64,000 bases of DNA, taken from assembly GCA_033961575.1 (NCBI GenBank), contig CM066733.1:137876421-137940420 (forward strand). Reading direction: 5' to 3'. Positions 59,693-64,000 of this stretch are shown here, piece by piece; position 1 is the first letter of the stretch, and each line of letters starts with the position of its first letter. Position numbers and translations under genes: made by a program. The DNA is from Aselliscus stoliczkanus (taxonomy: Eukaryota; Chordata; Mammalia; Chiroptera; Hipposideridae). The notes beneath the pieces are model-generated. The model had not been told where the DNA came from, searched no databases, and saw only the letters and a list, made by a program, of their open reading frames with translations.

Positions 59693-60136
59693 TAGGGCCA
59701 GCAGAGTGGCACATTGGTTAAGAGCTGGCTTGGGACACCGGCTCTTAGCAGCAGGGCCCTGGTTTGGATCCCACATGAGGGCCAGTGACACTGCCCTCAT
59801 CTGCTAAGATGGTGAACAACAGCTCCACCTGGAGCTGGGCTGCTGTGAGTCCCTGGGCCGGCATAGCTGCAGCCCCTGCTGCAGTGGGCTGCCATAGGCT
59901 ACAGTGAGTGGCCGGCAGCCAGCGTGAGCTGCTGGCAGCCGGTGTGAGCTGCCAAGAGCCACTGTGAGTAGCCGTCCAGAGGCCGGCAACCGATCTGCCT
60001 CACCCTGGAAGAGCGCAATGATGATACCAACATTGGCCAGTGAAGCAATGTCTTCCATAACTAGACTGAAGAACAAAAGGACAGCAACTTATCTGTTCCC
60101 CTGCCCCAATTCCCCAATAATATCTTCAAAAAAAAA
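59693..60136 (+). mobile_element. Composite retroposon, copy 3
   Basis: About 444 bp. Family-A-like head (GGGCCAGCAGAGTGGCACAT), body to GACACTGCCCTCATCTGCTA, GC-rich part with four 20-bp units at 59903-59982, end with CCCCAATAATATCTTC (poly(A) signal mutated from AATAAA) and A-tail. Short target duplication AAAGAAAC (59685-59692 and 60137-60144). Minus-strand frame at 59804-60076 is a shadow. Confidence 0.88.
59903..59982 (+). repeat. Four 20-bp tandem units in composite retroposon
   Basis: AGTGAGTGGCCGGCAGCCAG, CGTGAGCTGCTGGCAGCCGG, TGTGAGCTGCCAAGAGCCAC, TGTGAGTAGCCGTCCAGAGG, with no spacer. Confidence 0.88.
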
Positions 60137-60480
60137 AAAGAAACAAATTACTGATATGCACAGCATGGATGAGCTCAAAAACATTCTGAGTGAAAGAAGT
60201 CAGAAACAAAAGAGTACAAACTATATAATCCCACTCTATGAAGTTTGGGAATAAGCACAATTTATATGAACTAATAGAAGTCAGAATAAAAGTTGCCTCT
60301 ACTCAGTGGGAGAGATTGGCTGGAAAGGAGCAAGAACTTTTTCTAGGAAGATCAAAATGTTCTATATGTTGACTGGGTATGGGTTACATGGGTGTAATCA
60401 TTTATTAAGATTCACTGAAGTGTACATTTAGAACACGCATTTGTGCAATTTACTGTACATACATTAAAATCAATTTAGAA

Positions 60481-62019
60481 AGAAAGTTTAGAAATCTCAT
60501 CCATAAGCTATATTACTTCATTTGTCCAAAAGAAAACTCTAGAAATAATTCTATTTATCAAATAAAAAATGGTGTGGCAATTTATTATATATAAACAACA
60601 TAATCCTTCCAAGAATGTCAAACATAAAAAGGCTATATTATCCTGAGCACCTGTTCTGTGCAGAAACCATTACTATTCCCTTATTGGACAGAACCCTTCT
60701 CTAATGCATTTAGCTTAGTGGTATCTTATATTAAGTGCTCAGGTGACAGGAACTACTATTATTAATGAGCAAAATATGTGGAAATATTTGGAGGGTAAGG
60801 GTGTCATAATATAAACTTCAGCCTGCATAGTCACAAAAAAAACTTTCTCACTCTTATCCCAACAGGGATAATACACTTGCAATCACACTGTGATATACTT
60901 TGAAGGGTTTGTTTTCATATCAGGCTAAGATGTTTTTATTTTCCCCTGATTTTTATATTTGGTGTTTCAACTTCTGGTAGCTACTAAAATCTTGAGATTC
61001 ACTTTTATTTGCGATGGTGAAATAAAAAATAGACTTAAACTGAAGGGGTCAGAACAGTTAAACCAATTTTACTAGCTTTTATAAAAAGCTTAAAGAAATA
61101 ACCTTCTTTGGCTGAGAATGCCTTTTTCTTTAGAAATGAAAAAGGCATCATAAAAGGACATTTACTGGGATCGTAAAATTCAAATGAATATATTATTACC
61201 AAGTTTCACAATATTAAAAGACAGATGAAAAAAGGAGAAATGAAATACATGGAAGCAAATTGAAATTGATCATCAAAAAATGCTAGAAATAAAAGCCCTA
61301 AAAATTTCACTGGTAAACCAATTAGAATTATATTACAGTGCAAATGATGCCCATAAAATCTGATACAATGTGAGATTTCAGTTTTTTATTTTCCCAAGTA
61401 AATGATAGAACTTAGAAAAGTATACTTAAAATTCTTCTCATTTACCAGGTGTCTGACAACCTAAAATAAATCAAACTCTGAAATGGTGATGTGAAATAGT
61501 TATTTAATAAGATTCTGGTTAATATGAGTACATTTACATGCCTTTTATCCATTTTTTATCTAATAACTAAAATTACCAAAAGCTATCTTTTGTATCTATT
61601 ATGCTCATCATCATTTATTCAGTCATTACATCTCTTTAATAATCACTTTAGGTCTATAAAATGGAAGCAGAAGCCAAATGAAGTTTCTATTGCTTATCTG
61701 ACTGATATCAACTATAAAATATTCTAAGAAACTACAACTGTCTATAAAATCTGCCCTCAGGTAGGCTACCAACCAAGAAAATTCCTCTTCGTCAGTACCA
61801 GCAGCTCTCTGTCATTTACATGCTATTAGAGGGGGCAATGATTTCTTTTAAATACTTGACTATAGAGTTATTGTACTCCTTATCATACATTGATATTTTT
61901 TCAAGCAACCCAGTAACAGTGCTATTCCTATAATTCATTATCTTCATGAAAGTAAAGCTATTCAATAGAACAATGAGAAAATAATGATGAGTGTTTTAAA
62001 AAATTAATTGACTTCATTT
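60481..62019. other. Unassigned AT-rich sequence
   Basis: No gene or repeat recognised. An AAATGAAAAAGGCAT-type inverted short stretch near 61120-61150 is not convincing. Confidence 0.4.
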
Positions 62020-62830
62020 TTAGAGCAGCTTTATGTTTATAAAAACATTGAACAGAAAGTACAGTTCCCATATATTTTCCTTTCACCCCCCCTCCTGGAT
62101 TCCATAGATTCCCCTATTATTAATATTTTGCATTATTGTGGCACATTGTTGCCACTGATGAACCAATGTTTATACATTATTATTTCCTAAGTCCATAGTT
62201 TACATTAGGTCTCACTTTGTGTTGTAAATCTCTGTGGGTTATAACAAGAGCACAATGTCATATAGTCATCATTTAAAGTATTATAGAGAATAGTTTTACT
62301 GCCCTAAAAATCACCTGGGCTTCACCTATTTATCCATTTTCCTAACCTTCGGCAACCAGTGATCTTTTCACTGTCTCTATAATTTTGCTTTTTCCATAAA
62401 GTCATATAGTTGGAATGATATATAAAATTTTCTGACTGACTTCTTTCATTGAGCAATAGATGTTTGAAGTTTCTCCAAGTTTTCACAGCTCATTCTTTTA
62501 TCACTGAAAAATATTGCATTATACGTATGTATCACAGTTTACCCATTCACCTACTGAAGGATCTTGGTTTGCTTCCAAGTTTTGGTAATTATGAATTAAG
62601 CACTACAAACTTTGTGTGCAAGCTTTTGTGTGGACATAAGTTTTCAACTTATTTGTATAAATACCAAGGAGCATAACTACTGAATCATATAGTGAGGTTA
62701 TGTTCAGTTTGGTAAGAAACTTCCAAATTGTCTTCCAAAGTGGCTGTAACATTGTGTATTCCCACAAAAAAATGATGAGAGTTCTTATACTCCACATCCT
62801 CACAAGCATTTGGTGTCATTAGTGTTTTGG
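62020..62830 (-). mobile_element. Old LINE-1 ORF2 end and 3'UTR (antisense)
   Basis: Same segment and orientation as 4500-5230: 'ttactgccctaaaaatcacc' (62296-62315), 'gaaaaatattgcattatacg' (62507-62526), 'agtttaccca ttcacc' and 'aaataccaaggagcataact' (62659-62678). 62703-62770 is the complement of the QPLW/CWWDC region. Confidence 0.82.
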
Positions 62831-62927
62831 ATTTTTGCAATTTTAATTGATGTAATGGTATCTCATATATATTTTTATGTAACTGTCTAATGACATAAGG
62901 TGTTAATCAGCGTTTCATATAATTATT

Positions 62928-63090
62928 TGCACCAGGCCCAGATGGGGTCACTGGTGAACTCTAACAAATTTAAAGTAGAAATAATACCAATTCTCTACAA
63001 TCTGTTTCAGAAAATAGAAGCAGAAAGAATACTCCCTAATTATTTCTATGAAGTCAGCATCATCTTCATACCAAAACAAACAAACAAAAA
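62928..63090 (+). mobile_element. LINE-1 ORF2 fragment (reverse transcriptase region)
   Basis: 'gcaccaggcccagatggggt' (62929-62948) is the conserved APGPDG motif DNA, followed by 'cactggtgaactctaacaaa' and 'ctatgaagtcagcatcatct' (63047-63066). Confidence 0.85.
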
Positions 63091-63149
63091 ACAGAGGAGA
63101 AACTTTCATACTGTAAAAGGTAATATCCATAAAGCTGAAAAGTAAATCT

Positions 63150-63270
63150 AAACCAGTGAAACTCATCTATGGCTATATATCAGAATCATCTTGGAAGCTT
63201 TTAAAAATTATCAACTCCCAAGTTCCACTCTGGGCCAACTATTCCAGCATGCTTAGGGATGAACTGACCT
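63150..63270 (+). mobile_element. MER5-like hAT MITE fragment
   Basis: 'accagtgaaactcatctatg' and 'atatcagaatcatcttggaa' (63176-63195) then 'caagttccactctgggccaa' follow the MER5-type consensus with decay. Confidence 0.6.
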
Positions 63271-63329
63271 CCCATGTATAAAAAGAAACACATAAAAATT
63301 TCAATGAGTAAACAAGCCCAGTATAACAG

Positions 63330-63620
63330 CATAATGATGAGAAAAATATATAAACTAGCAATTCATAGAAAAAGACATAATATAAAAGTATTTTTAATCT
63401 TACTAAAAACCAAAGAACTGCAAATTAAACAAGGCATAATTTTTATTCATCACAGAGAAGATGAATAAGATTGATGATATCTAGTATTTATAACTCTGTG
63501 GGAAATGGAAACATATACTTTTGCTGGAGTCACAAATGGTTTGGAGGAAAAAATAGTGATAGCCATAAAAATCTTAAATTATCAAACTCTTTGAACCTGT
63601 AATTCAACTTTTTGTCATAC
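63330..63620 (+). mobile_element. Possible LINE-1 ORF2 fragment
   Basis: 'ccaaagaactgcaaattaaa' (63410-63429), 'gtttataactctgtgggaaa'-like text and 'agtcacaaatggtttggagg' (63529-63548) resemble the L1 ORF2 C-terminal region, strongly diverged. Confidence 0.45.
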
Positions 63621-64000
63621 AGAAGAAGCATGTGAAAACACAGAAGAAGCTCTCCTAACTGACCTATCCACTTAGCTAATACACCAGGAGAGCTACACTC
63701 TTTTTCATTTGTAAACCATTTGGACAGATGCCCACGGCTTCTGCATACTGACAAGCCAGCTACTCTGTAGTATACTCACACACTCCTGCTCACACCAATG
63801 AATTTCGTGCTGACCAAGTCAATTCTGTTTGCTCCCAAACCTGCTATACCATTGAATCGGTAATTGTAATCACGTAATTTTGTTAACTATTATGCACACC
63901 AGAAATAACATACACCAGGGAAAATGAGAGACAGTTATTCCTGCTAAAAACAATTTTTGAAAATTTTGGGAAGACCTGAAAAAAAAAAAGGCACTAAAAC
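63621..64000. other. Unassigned sequence
   Basis: No gene or repeat recognised to the end of the window. Confidence 0.4.

Larger units (their letters stand above)
59585..60480 (+). mobile_element. LINE-1 ORF2 end and 3'UTR (interrupted by composite retroposon)
   Basis: 'ctattcattaataggtgaat' (59610-59629), 'ggactattactcagaaacaa' (59662-59681), then after the retroposon 'aaacaaattactgatatgca' (60140-60159), 'attctgagtgaaagaagtca' (60184-60203) and 'aagtgtacatttagaacacg' (60418-60437). Confidence 0.8.

Overview
This window looks like nuclear DNA of a placental mammal, AT-rich and intergenic or deep-intronic. I find no host protein-coding exon, rRNA gene, functional tRNA gene or CRISPR array. 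Every open reading frame of 60 residues or more is either a shadow inside a repeat or an unremarkable chance frame. The longest (230 codons, 33406-34098) lies wholly inside a solo LTR.

The readable content is a layered set of transposable elements. (1) Young lineage-specific SINEs with a tRNA-like head and A-rich tail, about ten short copies (family A), two copies of a second tRNA-headed family (B), and three copies of a ~450-470 bp composite retroposon: a family-A-like head fused to a GC-rich body with 20-bp tandem units and an AATAAA-type tail. (2) LINE-1: one fairly intact 5'-truncated copy with a 17-bp target duplication (10965-12833) and many old fragments on both strands. (3) Old L2, MIR and hAT/MER5-like fragments shared by placental mammals. 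(4) DNA transposons: a 1300-bp mariner with a broken D,D34D transposase (27273-28572), two copies of a ~235-bp Tc1/mariner-type MITE, a 79-bp palindromic MITE and a 321-bp hAT MITE with an 8-bp target duplication. (5) ERV LTRs, including one solo LTR with a 4-bp target duplication (32889-34103). (6) Simple repeats.

The tRNA-headed SINEs, the composite tail resembling rhinolophoid-bat SINE tails as I remember them, and the mariner/hAT activity point to a bat, perhaps of the rhinolophoid lineage. This is inference from memory, not a database match; another laurasiatherian or a colugo cannot be excluded.

Layout: 0.6-7.3 kb L1 fragments, SINEs, an LTR and a MITE; 7.3-10.9 kb mostly unassigned; 10.9-12.8 kb L1 with a nested SINE; 13-24 kb sparse repeats and a homeodomain-motif-rich unique stretch near 20 kb; 24-27 kb microsatellites; 27.3-28.6 kb mariner; 29.5-36.7 kb dense L1, hAT, SINE cluster and LTRs; 38.3-40.5 kb split old repeat, L2 and hAT; 40.5-48.3 kb mostly unique sequence with MIRs and an L1-like fragment; 48.3-52.3 kb SINEs, L2 and MITE; 52.3-59 kb mostly unique plus SINE B and MER5; 59.2-64 kb L1 fragments, MITE and composite SINE. 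There are no genes that work together. Interest lies in the transposon architecture and a few possible regulatory or hairpin structures.
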